DNA of 64,000 nucleotides, from NCBI GenBank assembly GCA_951799405.1, contig OX637354.1, positions 2,542,001 to 2,606,000 of the forward strand, in the 5' to 3' direction. The notes under the pieces were generated by a model. That model did not search any database. It had not been told where the DNA came from and saw only the letters and a list, made by a program, of their open reading frames with translations. A program made the position numbers and the translations under genes. The DNA comes from Agapetus fuscipes (Eukaryota; Arthropoda; Insecta; Trichoptera; Glossosomatidae). Each line of letters starts with the position of its first letter. The first letter of the stretch is position 1. Shown piece after piece: positions 1 to 11,330 of this stretch.

Positions 1-195
1 ATTTAATGATGTTGTTCACAAGAATGTAAATGCGAATTTGAAATCTTTTTGGCAAGAAGAGCAAATAAAAAGTGTTGTGCAAAATATGAATTACAAAAAT
101 AAGTCGTAATAAGAGTGAATACAGAGATATGGGAGGGAAATAATCACCATCAAAATAACTGCAGTCACTAAAAGGGGCGACAAAAGAAATATCAT

Positions 196-442
196 CTTAT
201 CTAATCTAAGTTGCAAGGATATGTTACATTGGGTGCTCACATTGTATGCATTCTCACAAGCAGACACGTACAAATTCGCGCTTGCACATGCCGCATGTGA
301 ACCTACAAAATAAAAACGCAAATCTCAAATGAATATACACCCTGCAATTCTTGCCGTCCTTCCCTGAAACAGGGGTGGCATTAGCAAGTGAACCATTTTT
401 ACAGCATGGGTGGCCAGCTGCATACCAACCTATAAATCAAGG
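196..442 (-). repeat. Family C repeat (LINE 3' end), minus
   Basis: On the minus strand it opens with the family's sharp left end (TTGATTTATAGGTTGG here), runs through the motif CCTGTTTCAGGG, and ends in a TTAGATTAGAT-type tail at 196. The same block is the 3' UTR of the RTE-like LINE copies at 36890-37612 and 55068-57470, so it is read as a LINE 3' end or a SINE sharing that end. Confidence 0.8.
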
Positions 443-880
443 AACTAATCTAATCTTATCTAAGCTGCAAATATATATATCATTTAAGATTTAAGGATTA
501 AGAGGAACGTACACAACAAATTACATTTTTTTAAATTAATAAATAATAAACAAATTCTAATTTAAAAAAAACCCTAGCCGTCAACATCACAGAACAACCG
601 CCATTTCTTTCTGTCCTTACATACTTCTTTCATTTCCTTCAGAGTCATAGCCACTGAAACGGGAAATCCTTTCAGACACCCTCGGTGGGATTCGAACTCT
701 AGCTTTCCGCATGGAATGCAAGCACTCTACCAACTGAGCTATCGACCGGCATTTTAGATTACAGATAATCCTTTTCAGACAAGCTATTCTTTGATTATGA
801 CTCTCTGGATATTCCATTAATTCATTACTTCAAAAATCTGGTCTATTTGTACTCTTTTCATTTTACAAAATGAACTTACA
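443..880 (-). mobile_element. Decayed RTE-like LINE 3' fragment (family C), interrupted
   Basis: On the minus strand the sequence matches the C-terminal coding end and 3' UTR of the LINE at 55068-57470, including a relic of its DEMKEVC-type end near 630. Much of the family C module is deleted, leaving only its tail at 446-490. A SINE B head is inserted at 651-750, with LINE sequence resuming on both sides. Confidence 0.7.
651..750 (-). repeat. SINE B, head only, minus
   Basis: The minus strand carries a tRNA-like head with an A box (TAGCTCAGTTGG) and a B box (GTTCGAATCC), followed by the SINE B junction TTTCCCGTTTC. The 3' body and tail are absent, so only about 100 bp remain. This is unusual, because retroposition normally truncates the 5' end. 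Confidence 0.75.
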
Positions 881-1277
881 AAAGAATATCCATTCTTCAC
901 CATAAAACTGTCATTTCTTTTGTTTTAAGTTGGACGTTTTGGCCACACAGACATCGATATCTAAGTACTAGATGGAATAAGAACTAGAGATGTTCAAGTA
1001 TGTAAGTACTTGTTTGTTCAAGTATGTAGGTACTATGCTCGCGGTAATAGATACTTTTAAAAATCATCCCTTACACAAAAAGGTCGGAAAATTTTGAATT
1101 CGGTATTTAAAAGATATGTTAATACTTTCGACAACACTAAACAGGTATTTATCACAACTATCGTTGCCATGGTGATTTTATAAGTTTATATGGTAATATG
1201 TACAAGGAGGAGAAGAGAAACGTTGGAAAATGAGAAAAACATTTAATACGTCGTGAGCAAAACAGCTATCATAATAT
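874..1277. other. Unassigned AT-rich stretch
   Basis: No gene or recognised repeat. There is a short direct repeat, TGTTCAAGTATGTA, at about 989 and 1017. Confidence 0.5.
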
Positions 1278-1522
1278 AATCTGTAATCTTAGTTGCAAAG
1301 ATATGTTAACATTTAAGATGCAAATTAAATGCATGCCCATAAAGAGCACGTTTAAGTTCGCGCTTACAAATGCTGCATGTATAATTACTTATAAATTTAA
1401 ATTCAAGCCTCAAATGAACATAAGCCCTGCAACTTTGCCGACCTTCCCTGAAACAGGGGTGACATCGACAAAGTGATTTATTTTTTACAGTATGCGTGGT
1501 CAGCCTCATACCAACCTATAAA
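1278..1522 (-). repeat. Family C repeat, minus, full length
   Basis: A complete module runs from CCTATAAAT at the right to the CTAAGATTACAG tail at the left. It retains the paired motif CCTGTTTCAGGG and the conserved block around TTCGCGCTTACAAATGC. Confidence 0.8.
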
Positions 1523-1768
1523 TATAGCACTGTAAACAATGTCTGGCTTCAATGACTGGTGCTTTATGTCGTTAGGAACTAAATCGCTTTCATGTCCGCT
1601 CCATAAAAATAATACCTCCATACTCACAGACGACTAGTCTTGCCAGACTATTTAAATAATTTCATGGCAGATTTTAATTTTTATCTACCATAGGCGCCTC
1701 GTGAAGTTAAAGCCATCGTTAAATTATTTTTACGAATAAAAAAAAGATTCTTAGCATCTCGTCACTCC
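1523..1768. other. Unassigned intergenic DNA
   Basis: No coding potential, RNA gene or family match was recognised here. Confidence 0.4.
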
Positions 1769-2013
1769 AGTGCTTGTTTGGCTTATCTTATATTTGATTC
1801 AACCGCGACGTTTCAATGAAATTGTCTTAAAAATCACATTCTGCACAATCTGAGCTAAGAAATAAACGTAGAACACGATAATGTGAGAGTTGTTTTAAAT
1901 ATTTTTGAAATCAATCTCCAGTTTTCATAAGACACATTGGTCCAGTACACATACAAACATTGTTTATGCGAAATTACGTCTGTTGGAGATAGGACAAACA
2001 AGCACTAAGGGAC
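1769..2013. mobile_element. MITE F, intact copy
   Basis: About 245 bp with inverted ends: CAGTGCTTGTTTG at the left and CAAACAAGCACTAAGG at the right. The interior matches the copies at 20687-20912, 23035-24335, 45269-49405 and 60985-61235. It has no coding capacity. Superfamily is unassigned because no target duplication was resolved. Confidence 0.75.
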
Positions 2014-2485
2014 GATCAGACAATGCATGACCATCAGCTAATTACTATTTTTATGTGTTTGCTTTTATTCCCGCCTTTTTTATTGTTTTTTTTCTCCATT
2101 AAGAAAGTAAATATTTGGACGAGATATTAAACTTTTCAACAAGAAAGAAAATGTGGCATTTTTTAAGAATAATGTGGCAAATTATAAAGTCTTAAAAATA
2201 GTGCGAGGCTATATAAAGCAAAATGAAATATTAATAAAAAGAGTAGAATCAGGGAGAAATATGAAAAATTATCAAGAATAACTTCTGTTAATTTATCAGA
2301 CTGTATACAGAGCAATATGGATAAAACAAACAATTTAGTGAAGAGTAGAAAATTTACTAAGAATGACTTTGTATACAAAGAACAATATAAAATTATGAAT
2401 GTTTACCAAGTGGATTTTTAACCAAATTAAAGTAAATTTATTTACCAAACTAGAAAATATAAAATGCAAAATAATGTACTAAGAA
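2014..2485. other. AT-rich intergenic DNA
   Basis: Very AT-rich with no recognisable gene. Open frames here are low-complexity Phe/Leu stretches. Confidence 0.4.
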
Positions 2486-2957
2486 AAAGAAGTGGTAACA
2501 CTTCGGACTCTGAATGGAAGGTTGTGGGTTCGAATCCCGGCGGAGCACAAAAAATACCTATCCCATTTATATTTTCAAATTTGCTCTTCGCCGGGTTGGA
2601 AAATTCATAAACCTTTACCAATGACCGGTCACCAAAGGTATATCCAGCCTTACAGCAACTGGGTCTTGCTTGAGTATTGGCGCTTTGTAGCGACAACGAC
2701 AGAGCTCGTAAAAAAGGTCGATAGCTCAATTGGTAGAATGTTTGCATTCCATGCCGAGAACAAGGGTTCAATCTCAAGGTTTACTCAGCCTTCACAAGAA
2801 ATGATAACCAGTCACCCCGGGAGCTGGGAAACCCCCATTTCAATTAAAAGTGGTTGGAATAAGGCCGGCCCCCTTGACCGTAAAAATAAATAGGTCCCGA
2901 ATTGCCACAACGCAGGCAAGAAGTTAAACTACACTATATGTGTAGCTTAGTTGCGTT
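2486..2957 (+). mobile_element. Heterodimeric SINE (A unit joined to B unit)
   Basis: A tRNA-like A head (B box GGTTCGAATCCC at about 2527) and the A body run to GAGCTCG near 2710. After a short A-run the sequence continues straight into a second tRNA-like head (GGTCGATAGCTCAATTGG, about 2718) and the SINE B body, ending in TGTGTAGCTTAGTTGCG. The A/B junction is the same as in the copies at 9103-9590 and 61631-62724, so the dimer itself has been amplified. Confidence 0.85.
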
Positions 2958-3385
2958 ATACATATTTAAGTATATTATAGATAAAACTAGAAAAACAAAC
3001 ACAAACAGGTAATATTTGAAAAACAAGGGGAAACAACTAGACAAATTAATTAATAATCCAAACTTCACGCTTGCAGCCAGCAGATGAAATATTAATTGTG
3101 TCCGAACTGTTTCCGGAATATCAGTAGCTCACTCTGAATTTCATAACGAGATAGGGTAGACCAGTGTTTCCCAAAGTTTCCTACATCAAAATCGCCAACG
3201 CGGGGGAGGAGCAGAGGGGGTAGACTTGGGCAGGCTGAGAGCTTCCAGTGGCAGAACATTATGTATGGAGCTATTCACACTTGTCGGAAACCGATTTTGT
3301 CCGAAATGTCCTGCAACTGGAACCTCCGATTAATATACGAATCCGATACCCGACAAGTGGGAACGGGCTCTTTGGATCAGGGTAG

Positions 3386-3716
3386 TCCGGTCGATAGCTC
3401 AGTTGGCAGAGTGCTTGCATTCCATGCAGAGAGCCCGGGTTCGAATCCCAACGAGGGTGTCAGAAATGATTTAGCGTTTCGGTGTTTACTTCAAAACCAA
3501 AAATAAAATTCCGGCAAGGTTTACTCAGCATTCACAAGAAATGAGTAACAGCCCCTTTGCGGACTGGGAAACTTCTACTTCTACTGAAGTGGTTTGCGTA
3601 AGGCCGGCCCCCTAACCTGTAAAAATAAATAGGTTCAACTCGCCACATGCGACTTCTTCGGGGATAACGCAGGAAGAAGTTATACTATATAAGTAGCTTA
3701 GTTGCGTTTTTTTTTT
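3386..3716 (+). mobile_element. SINE B, full length
   Basis: The tRNA-like head has an A box (TAGCTCAGTTGG) and a B box (GGTTCGAATCCC at about 3439). The body includes CAAGGTTTACTCAG and AAGGCCGGCCCCC, and the tail is GTAGCTTAGTTGCG followed by a T-run. About 330 bp long; any Pol III promoter activity would be internal. Confidence 0.85.
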
Positions 3717-3893
3717 ACTCAGCCTTCACAAGAAGTCAGTACCAGCCCCCTTGGGAGCTGGGAAACCTCCACTTCAACTGAAGTGGTTAGCGTAAGGCTC
3801 CCTTACCTGTGAGAACCGTGTCCTTCGGGGAGAACGCGTCAAGGAGTTACACTTATGTGTAGCTCAGTTGTATTTGCGTTGCGTTGCCTAGGC
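3717..3893 (+). repeat. SINE B, headless second copy in tandem
   Basis: It begins in the body (TACTCAGCCTTCACAAGAAG) directly after the T-run of the preceding SINE B and ends in GTAGCTCAGTTG. It is a 5'-truncated or recombined second unit. Confidence 0.75.
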
Positions 3894-4195
3894 TGATATT
3901 TAAGGGAACTATGGCTTCACTTACAATTTTCGCACTCCCAAAGACTCAAATCGATTCCAAGTTGAGAACCACTGGGGTAGACCAACTGTTCGGAGCGTAG
4001 AGGGCTTCAAAACTGCACCAAAATTATCCGGACGGACATGAGAATGTAGACGAATTGTCTGAGCGACGCAGAGACGTCCCCAGGGCAGCGTAAATGAGTA
4101 TAAACATGTAGACGAATTGTCTTTCTACGGCGATAGGGGGGGGAGGGTACCTAGGACTAGGGAGGTAGACCAATTTTCCAAGCCGGGAATATAGG

Positions 4196-5160
4196 GTGAG
4201 ATTTTGGGTGACAGATTAGAACAGCACAGGGACAAAACAACACACGACATAACGTAACATGACAAAACATCACATCCCTAAAACAGAACATACCATAAAC
4301 GGCACATGAAAAAAAAATCACGTGACCAAACATCATAAACAACGCAAACGTTTATTTCATCTATCATGAGGAGGTTGGCTAATTTTCCTTGTTAATGTGT
4401 CTGCCGTTCATGGTATTTTCTGTTTTCGTGATGTTTTTTTATGCGCCATTCATGGTATGTTCTATTTTAAGGTTGCAATGTTTTGTCATGTGACGTTTTG
4501 TATTGTGATGTTTTGTCATTGTGGTGAACTTTCCTGTAATGTTTTATCAAAGTGAAGTAATATCTTGTGATGTATTGTCATTTTGATGTTATGTCATTTG
4601 ATGTTTTGCCATGTGATGTTTTTTCATGTGCCGTTTATGGTATGTTCTATTTTAAGGTTGTGATGTTTTGTCATGTTGTACTTTCTTATGATGTTTTCTA
4701 ATTGTAAAATAATTTTATGTGATGTAATGTCATGTGATGTTGTGCCATGTGATGCTTTTTCATGTGCGGTTCATGGTATACGTTCCAGTGGCGAAAGGTG
4801 CCATACAAGCCGGTTCCCATCGGCTTCCCTTTTAAATTGATGTAACAAAGTAGTTAAAAAATAAAGGCACAAAGTAAAAAAATACATTGAAAACCAAGAA
4901 ACAATACATATTTTTCCCCATTGAAACCATGCAGTATACTTTATTTTCATTTTTGCTTCATTTTAAACGGGAAACCGATGGGAATCGGCTTGTATAGCAC
5001 CCTTCGCCACTGGTATGTTCTATATTAAGTTCTGATGATGTTTTGTCATGTGATGTTTTATCTAGTGAAGTACTTTCCTGTGATGTTTTGGCATTGTAAA
5101 GTAATGTCATGTGATGTTCGTTTTGTGATTTTAAGTCATGTGACGTTCCATCACGGAACC
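4196..5160. repeat. TGTCATG-type minisatellite block
   Basis: Irregular repeats built on TTTTGTCATGTGATG and CATGTGCCGTTTATGG. At 4196-4345 the units lie in the opposite orientation to those at 4380-5160. Related blocks occur at 30560-31145, 34520-35010 and 40340-40455. A MITE is inserted at 4786-5012. Confidence 0.75.
4786..5012. mobile_element. hAT-like MITE with long inverted repeats
   Basis: About 45-bp inverted ends start CAGTGGCGAAAGGTGCC and finish GCACCCTTCGCCACTG. Flanks are ATACGTTC (4778-4785) and GTATGTTC (5013-5020), an 8-bp target duplication with two differences. CAGTGG ends and an 8-bp duplication fit hAT elements. It is non-coding and inserted in the minisatellite. Confidence 0.75.
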
Positions 5161-5536
5161 GAGATTTCAGGACCGACTGAAAATAAAGTTGAGCTGTCAG
5201 GGGGGTGGACCATCTGTCCGGGCAGCGCCAAAACATCCCCTCATTATTACGGACGGACCGCGACTCGGAAAATTTGATTTTAATTAGTGTCTGCTAAAAT
5301 TGTTCGGTAGCGGCGTGATGTTATTCTGTATGAGTTTTGGTTTAGTGGGGTCTCTGGTTCACACGTGAACGGCCATTTTTAATGAGATGCCCGTAATTTT
5401 GAGCAAAAATAACTAAATTGTATAATTATAATAATCAGATTAACGGATTTTAGTTTCGTGCGATATTAAAAACGGATTTTACGAACCCTGATGGTGCAGA
5501 AGGTTTTGTTTTCTCAACGTTTTGATGGAGTATCAG
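5161..5536. other. Unassigned intergenic DNA
   Basis: No gene or repeat recognised. Base composition is mixed, with short T-rich runs. Confidence 0.4.
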
Positions 5537-5878
5537 TCCGGTCGATAGCTCAGTTGGTAGAGTGCTTGCATTCCATGCCGTGAGCTCGGGTTCGAATCCC
5601 GCCGAGGGCGTCAGAAATGATTTCCCGTTTCGGTGTTTATTTAAAACCCCAAAATAAAATACCGGCAAGGTTTACTCAGCCTTCACAAGAAATGACTACC
5701 AGCACTCTCGGGAGCTGGGAAGCCCCCACTTCAACTGAAGTGGTTGGCGTAAGGCCGGCCCCCTTACCTCTAAAAATAAAAAGGTTCAACTCGCCACATG
5801 CGACCCCTTCGGGGATAACGCGGCAAGAAGTTACACTATATGTGTAGCTTAGTTGCGTTTTTTTTTGCGTTTTTTTTT
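5537..5878 (+). mobile_element. SINE B, full length
   Basis: A complete copy from the CCGGTCGATAGCTCAG head to GTAGCTTAGTTGCG and a T-rich tail. The B box is GGTTCGAATCCC at about 5589. It is close to consensus, which suggests a relatively recent insertion. Confidence 0.88.
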
Positions 5879-5995
5879 CGGTTCGGATGCAGAGTCGTTT
5901 TACACTTGCACAATCCAACGGTCGGTTGACTTCTGAGCTACACAGAGCTTTCACTCTTATTTTATAATATTTCTTACTTTAGAATACAGTATCCT

Positions 5996-6117
5996 TAGTA
6001 CGAGTTGCAAAACTTGAGAAAAGTAAAGTTTATGGAAAGTACTAAATAGTGATTTTCCACAAAATCTGCCGTTTTATGTTTCTTACACTTTACGGTCTTA
6101 GCAAAAGAGTTACCAAA
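5996..6117. repeat. MITE 1, left half
   Basis: It matches the left half of the TA-flanked MITE at 8087-8304 (CCTTAGTACGAGTTGC through AATCTGCCGTTTT) and stops before the second arm. Confidence 0.75.
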
Positions 6118-6139
6118 CATCTACTTATTTTTAGAGAGA

Positions 6140-6362
6140 CTTAAGTTGCACTGATATTTAGACATTTAAGGCTCATATTCAGTGCATACCCACAAGCAAG
6201 CACATAACACATGCTGCATGTGCACATACAAAATAAATAAATAAACTCACATGAACATAAACATTGCAAATCCTACCGCCATATCCCTGAAAACATGGGG
6301 TTACATGAGCAAAAATAAACCAAGTTTATACAGCATGGGGGGCCAGCCTCATACCAACGTAT
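6140..6362 (-). repeat. Family C repeat, minus, diverged
   Basis: It is recognisable by CATACCAACGTATTAG at the right end, a damaged CCCTGAAAACATGGGG core, and TTAAGTTGC near the tail. It is more diverged than other copies. Confidence 0.65.
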
Positions 6363-6990
6363 TAGTAACGACATTAATTCGGATTTTAGTTTGTCAGAAT
6401 GTAATTTTTTTTAAAACTTTTTTCGACAAAAACTGCGCCTCTATTACAAAACACAGCGTAAATCTCAATCCGAAAATGTATGAAATATGCGATGGCACTC
6501 CTAGTGGCTGATTTAGTTATCATACTTTTTTCGATTTACGCAATCGAGGTGAGTTTTACGCAAATTTTTCATACTTCGGGTACTGATTCGTGATTCAATA
6601 AAGGTCAGGGTGGGGTGAGGGGGAGGGGGGGACGCGACGGTTATAATTGATTTTGAAAAATTTTCGCGCGAAAAAACTGAATTATATTTTGCACGTTCAT
6701 ATTTTCTGTTCAGATTTCGTGAATTACATTTTTCCGGGAAAAAACAGTGTAAATTTAATTTTTGCTGGAAACGATTTGAAAGTTCAACGAAAGGTGGAAA
6801 TTTTGGAAAAAAATTAAATAAGCTTATTCAATATTGTTATTGTTTAATTAAATTCATATTTTTTGCGAATCGTTTTTAATGAGAATAGATAATCTAAAAT
6901 CATACAAAGAAGTGTGCGAAAGGAACAACGGGATGAGTCAAAAAATGAAGATGAAGAATTTGATAAATATTTGAGATAATTATTCATGTC
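6363..6990. other. AT-rich intergenic DNA
   Basis: No supported gene. It contains a G-rich run (GGGGTGAGGGGGAGGGGGGG, about 6612) and otherwise A/T-rich sequence. Confidence 0.4.
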
Positions 6991-7250
6991 CTTTATTCCT
7001 TGACTTATAGGTTAGTATGCGGCTGACCGCCCATGCTGTAGAGATGGTTCACTTTGCCGATGTCACCCCTGTTTCAGGGAAGGTCGGCAGTAATTGCAGG
7101 GTGTATGCCCATTTGAGATTTGGTTTTAATGTTGTAGGTTCACATGCGACATGCTCAAGCGCAAACTTGTACGTGTCTGCGTGTGAGAATGCATGTAATG
7201 TGAATCCCCAATGTTACATATCTTTGCAATTTAGATTAGATTAGATTATT
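6991..7250 (+). repeat. Family C repeat, plus, with TTAGATTAGATT tail
   Basis: A full module from CCTTGACTTATAGG to a TTAGATTAGATT tail at 7233-7246. A further detached ATTAGATTAGATTAG run lies at about 7390. Confidence 0.85.
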
Positions 7251-7491
7251 TTATTAAAAAAAACAATAGGATAAAACAGAGTTTTAATTTACTTCATTTT
7301 TTTGCCTTATTAGGCGAAATCGTTTGAGCATTTAATTTTTAAATAATACAATGGAATTTTACTGTGTGAATAGATTTACACTAAAAATAGATTAGATTAG
7401 ATTAGATCATTTGTCCTTTTTCAAAGTATATCCAAGTTTTATTTTATTTTTTGACTCAAATCATTTTTCCTTACAAGATATACATCTAGAG

Positions 7492-8062
7492 CTAAGGTCT
7501 TCAACCCGCGGCCCGCGGGCCTCATGTGGCCCGCCAGCTAATTTCTTGCGGCCCGCGGCCACCAGAGGAAAATATCGCTCCCATCTTTATGCGATATACC
7601 TATACATACGAGTAATACCTTTACGACTCGCAATCGTCAGCATTCGCAATGTCACTCTTTCAAACATATGAGTGAAAAAATGCCATAAAATGATTTCATT
7701 GTTTGGGAGCACATATTATGTGTGTGAGCAGCTGTTTTCTCGTATGAAGTATGTGAAATCGACAACAAGGTCGAGAATTAGAGATGCACATCTGGAAGGT
7801 AGTGTGCGGGTTGCAACCACAAAAATGAAAACAAATATTGACAAACTTGTAAAAAATAAACAATGTCAAAAATCACATTGATTGACTTTCATTAATCAAT
7901 AAAGATTGACTTTAATAAACCAATAAAGATTATTGAAATTTGAAATGATGTATGTCTTTTATTTTATTGATAAGGGGGTAAAGTGTCGTGAAAAGTTGTG
8001 GCCCTTCGGACGATGTGAAATCGATGTTTGGCCCTTGCACTAAAAAAGGTTGAAGATCCATG
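7492..8062. mobile_element. hAT transposon remnant with target duplication
   Basis: The ends are AAGGTCTTCAACC at the left and GGTTGAAGATCC at the right, resembling hAT ends of the CAGNGGTTCTCAACC type. The flanks are ATCTAGAG (7484-7491) and ATCTAGAC (8063-8070), matching at 7 of 8 positions. At 571 bp it is an internally deleted, non-autonomous copy that kept only the 3' end of the transposase. Confidence 0.8.
7672..7881 (+). pseudogene. hAT transposase C-terminal fragment
   Basis: The 69-residue frame contains FGSTYYVCEQLFSRMK, then SRIRDAHLEGSVRVATT, and ends LVKNKQCQKSH. This is the pattern of the C-terminal dimerisation region of hAT transposases of the GTF2IRD2/ZBED-related type. The DNA-binding and catalytic core are missing, so it cannot work as a transposase. 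The ATG is only the first in-frame Met; the coherent reading frame is a remnant of a longer protein. A domesticated host gene is unlikely given the flanking hAT ends. Confidence 0.75.
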
Positions 8063-8086
8063 ATCTAGACTCTAGAGAATCGCTTA

Positions 8087-8304
8087 CCCTGAGTACGAGT
8101 TGCAAAACTTGTATAAAGTAAAGTTTACGGAAAGTATTAAAGAGTGATTTTCCCCAAAATTTGCCGTTTTTGTTTGTTTGAACTTGATTTTCTGCATCAC
8201 TGTAACTCTTTTGCTAAGATCATAAAGTGTGAGAAACAAAAACGGCAGATTTTTGAAGAAATCACTCTTTAATATTTCTCAAGTTTTGCAACTCGTTCTC
8301 AGGG
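8087..8304. mobile_element. MITE 1 (TA-flanked fold-back element)
   Basis: The two arms are inverted copies reading CCCTGAGTACGAGTTGC inward, with GTTACAGTGATG-type sequence at the centre. TA lies immediately outside each end (8085-8086 and 8305-8306), as for Tc1/mariner-type target duplications. It is non-coding and about 218 bp. Confidence 0.85.
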
Positions 8305-8830
8305 TACTGAACTCGATTTCTGTTGTTTATTTCGCCCACAGATTTATTACATTTAAGGGTCATAATGCATGCATTGCAGATCAACTGCCATCTCTTTCTG
8401 TCCTTATTTTATACTGTCTGTCCTTCGCAACCAATAAAAAAAAAAAACCCTTGCGACCCTGCCGGTTGACGACAGATATTGAATCTAAATTGAGCATAAA
8501 ATAGTGTTCGATAGTTTAATTATTGCCATCACCTTCGTAGCACACTCAACAGCACAGCGCTTGTACACAAGGCGAGGTCTAATGGCACCCCAGGAGGGCC
8601 TGCAACCATTAGCGTCCGCGGCTAGGGTGAGAAGGACAAGAGTGCTTCTCGAACAATGCTATTAGGCTTTCTTTGTGCCGCGCTGCGCATTGTGCGGAGA
8701 TGAAGGGTTAAGTGAACGTTTTGTGGAAAACGCCATGATGAGATTTTGTTAATGTGTTTTCGGGTTATTGATCATATCCTGGAAAATGAGAAAAAACTGT
8801 ATAAAAGCACATTTTTTTTATTATTGCTTC
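8305..8830. other. Unassigned intergenic DNA with a GC-rich patch
   Basis: A locally GC-rich patch lies at about 8560-8700, but no exon could be supported. A short family C tail lies at about 8829-8865. Confidence 0.4.
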
Positions 8831-8885
8831 TAATCTAATCTAATCTAAGTTGCAAAGATATGTAAAGTTAAGGATTCAATAAGAG

Positions 8886-8993
8886 TTTTAGGCTTACACG
8901 GCCGGCTGATGATGCTGGAGTGATGTTTTCCGGGATCTGTTGCCGTGGTCTGTGGGAGCTGGAACTTCCGGACGTTTCGCCCATTTCTACGAC
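8886..8993 (+). repeat. Fold-back family E, single arm
   Basis: One arm of the family seen complete at 53893-54170: CACGGCCGGCTGATGATGC through TTCCGGACGTTTCGCCC. The second arm is missing where a family C insertion begins. Confidence 0.75.
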
Positions 8994-9881
8994 TCTATAA
9001 TCTTAGTTACAAAGATATATTAACATTCAAAACTGATATCAAATGCATGCCAACAAACAGACACGTGTAAGTTCGCGCTTACAAATGCTGAATGTGTAAC
9101 GCAACTAAGCTACACATATAGTGTAACTTCTTGCCTGCGTTATCCCCGAAGAGGTCGCATGTGGCGTTTCGGGACCTATTTATTTTTACAGGTAAGGGGG
9201 CCGGCCTCACACCAACCACTTTCAGTTGAAGTGGGGGTTTCTCAGCTCCCGGGGGGGCTGGTTCTCATTTCTTGTGAGGGCTGAGTAAACCTTTAAGATC
9301 GAACCCTTGCTCTCGGCATGGAATGCAAGCATTCCCACCAATTGAGCTATCGACCTTTTTACGAGCTTGATCGTCGTCGCTACAAAGCGCCAATTCTCAA
9401 GCAAGACCCAGTTGCTGTAAGGCTGGATGGACCTTTGGTGACCGGTCATTGGTAAAGGTTTATGAATTTTTCAACCCGGCGAAGAGCAAATTTGAAAATA
9501 TAAATGGTATATTTTTTGTGCTCCGCCGGGAATCGAACCCACAACCTTCCCATTCAGAGTCTGCAGTGTTACCACTGAGCTACGGACCGTTTGTGTACTT
9601 GCGAATTAAAACCAAACCTCATTGGCAAAGTGAACCATTTTTTACAGTATAGGTGGTAAGCCTCATACCAACCTATAAGTTAAGGAACACAAATATTAAA
9701 TAACATTTAAGTATATAAAAACAACAAAACCTTAAAAATAAATATATACGAGATAAAAAGTCAATACTGCCCAGTACGAAAAATGTAACATGAATAAGCC
9801 AACATTGCACATTAGCCGCCACTTCTTCCTGTCCTTACATACTTCTTTCATTTCATCCAGAGTCATTCAACCTATGATGGA
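8994..9881 (-). mobile_element. 5'-truncated RTE-like LINE (family C), split by a SINE
   Basis: The minus strand contains LINE C-terminal coding relics (9800-9870), the AT-rich 3' UTR, and the family C module. The module is split at 9102/9591 by a heterodimeric SINE. The break lies in GTGTA on both sides, consistent with a short target duplication. Confidence 0.8.
9103..9590 (-). mobile_element. Heterodimeric SINE, minus, inserted in LINE 3' end
   Basis: Read on the minus strand: A head (ACGGTCCGTAGCTCAGTGG), A body, A-run junction, B head, and B body ending TGTGTAGCTTAGTTGCG. The copy is nearly complete. GTGTA occurs just outside both ends. Confidence 0.88.
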
Positions 9882-10411
9882 ATAAAAACACAAAAAATAG
9901 GAAAACATTGATAATTTTGTCTCCTACGGTCCACGGTCCGTAGCTCAGCGGTCACACTGCGGACTCTGCATGGGAAGGTTACGGGTTCGAATCCCGGCGG
10001 AGCACCAAAAATATACCATTTATATTTTCAAATTTGCTCTTCGCTGGGTTGAAAAATTCATAAACCTTTACCAATGACCGGTCACCAAAGGTCCATCCAG
10101 CCTTACAGCAACTGGGTCTTGCTTGAGTATTGGCGCTTTGTGGCGACGGCCAAGCTCGTTCACCTCTGCGGCACTACAACAAGTGTCATAGACCCCTATG
10201 CCCGTTTTCACCAAGAATATTTAAAGATAAAGTGCTGTTTAAAAATATTTAGGTACCAGTTTTGTTTTCACCAGCATTTAAGAACCTCTTAACTCGCTAA
10301 GAACTTCTTATATTTGCGAGCCCGATATTCCGCTCCCTAAACTGTCTCTTACGCTAAAGGACACTTTAGCGGCCTGTCAGTGAGGTTATGTCATGTTTTA
10401 ACTGCAAATAA

Positions 10412-10624
10412 GTGGATATGGACGCCGATATCCTTGTTTTTTTAGAAACTCTTGGGAATATAGAAGTTACTTATCTACGTCCAAAAAGTTTTGAGAAAGG
10501 TCAATTTTTTTTTGATAATAGTATGACATCGATTTTTGGTGGGGCTGTCAAAAAATACAATCATGTAGGTCCTTGCTGGATAAAATTGTTGTATTTTTTA
10601 AGTTTTCGGACAACAGAGCTGTAG
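10412..10624 (+). pseudogene. Possible N-terminal Harbinger protein relic
   Basis: A 70-residue frame beginning MDMDADILVFLE and containing YLRPKSFEKG lies about 200 bp inside the Harbinger left end, in the same direction as the transposase-like fragment downstream. Its position is where a HARBI1-type protein would begin, but sequence similarity is too weak to assert. It may be a chance frame. Confidence 0.35.
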
Positions 10625-10668
10625 GTACAAATATAGTTTTGGTAAAGATGTGGAAATATCAATTATAA

Positions 10669-11010
10669 AAAAAAAAAAAAAAAAAAAAACGCAACTAAGC
10701 TACACATATAATGTAACTTCTTGCCGCGTTATCCCCGAAGGGGTCGCATGTGGCGAGTTGAACCTATTTATTTTTACAGGTAAGGGGGCCGGCCTTACGC
10801 CAACCACTTGAGTGAAGTGGGGGGTTTCCCAGCTCCCGAGGGGGCTGGTACTCATTTCTTGTGAAGGCTGAGTAAACCTTGCCGGTATTTTATTTTGGGG
10901 TTTGAAATAAACACCGAAACGGGAAATCATTTCTGACACCCTCGGTGGGATTCGAACCCGAGCTTTCGGCGTGGAATGCAAGCACTCTACCACCTGAGCT
11001 ATCGACCGGA
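10669..11010 (-). mobile_element. SINE B, minus, inserted in the Harbinger element
   Basis: Complete from the CCGGTCGATAGCTCAGG head (right) to GTAGCTTAGTTGCG and a long T-run (an A-run on the plus strand, 10668-10689). It is close to consensus. Confidence 0.88.
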
Positions 11011-11146
11011 CCTATTATCGTCCATGAATTTATTGGGTGTTTAAAAACATCGATCTTTTACATTGATCGATGTTTATAGGTAAGTATCTACCATAAATTT
11101 GTCATATCACAGGCCTTATGATATCATTCAGAGGAATTGATACTTC

Positions 11147-11329
11147 TTGGTTTGTATTATTATCTACAGAAACAATTCAGTGACACACAGGAATTACTTA
11201 TTAGAGGCATTACAATGTTATGCCACTGAAGGCAATCAGCTGATATCTGTGGCAGACATGGGAGGCGTACGTGTAGCCCCATGTAGCAGGATTGAACAAG
11301 TTTCTCGCGGTCAGCCTCTGAAAAGTTGA
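11147..11329 (+). pseudogene. HARBI1-like transposase fragment
   Basis: The frame includes LLEALQCYATEGNQL and ISVADMGGV and ends near SRIEQVSRGQPL. This matches the conserved segment of PIF/Harbinger DDE nucleases (LxALRFYATG, then VxDxxGVxxSTASRIV), just before the catalytic core. Catalytic aspartates are not in the fragment, and stops close the frame. Its location between matched Harbinger inverted ends supports the assignment. Confidence 0.7.
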
Positions 11330-11330
11330 A

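Noticed and set aside
7230..7410. TTAGATTAGA runs as telomeric repeat
   Set aside because: The arthropod telomere unit is TTAGG. These runs are variable tails of family C insertions.
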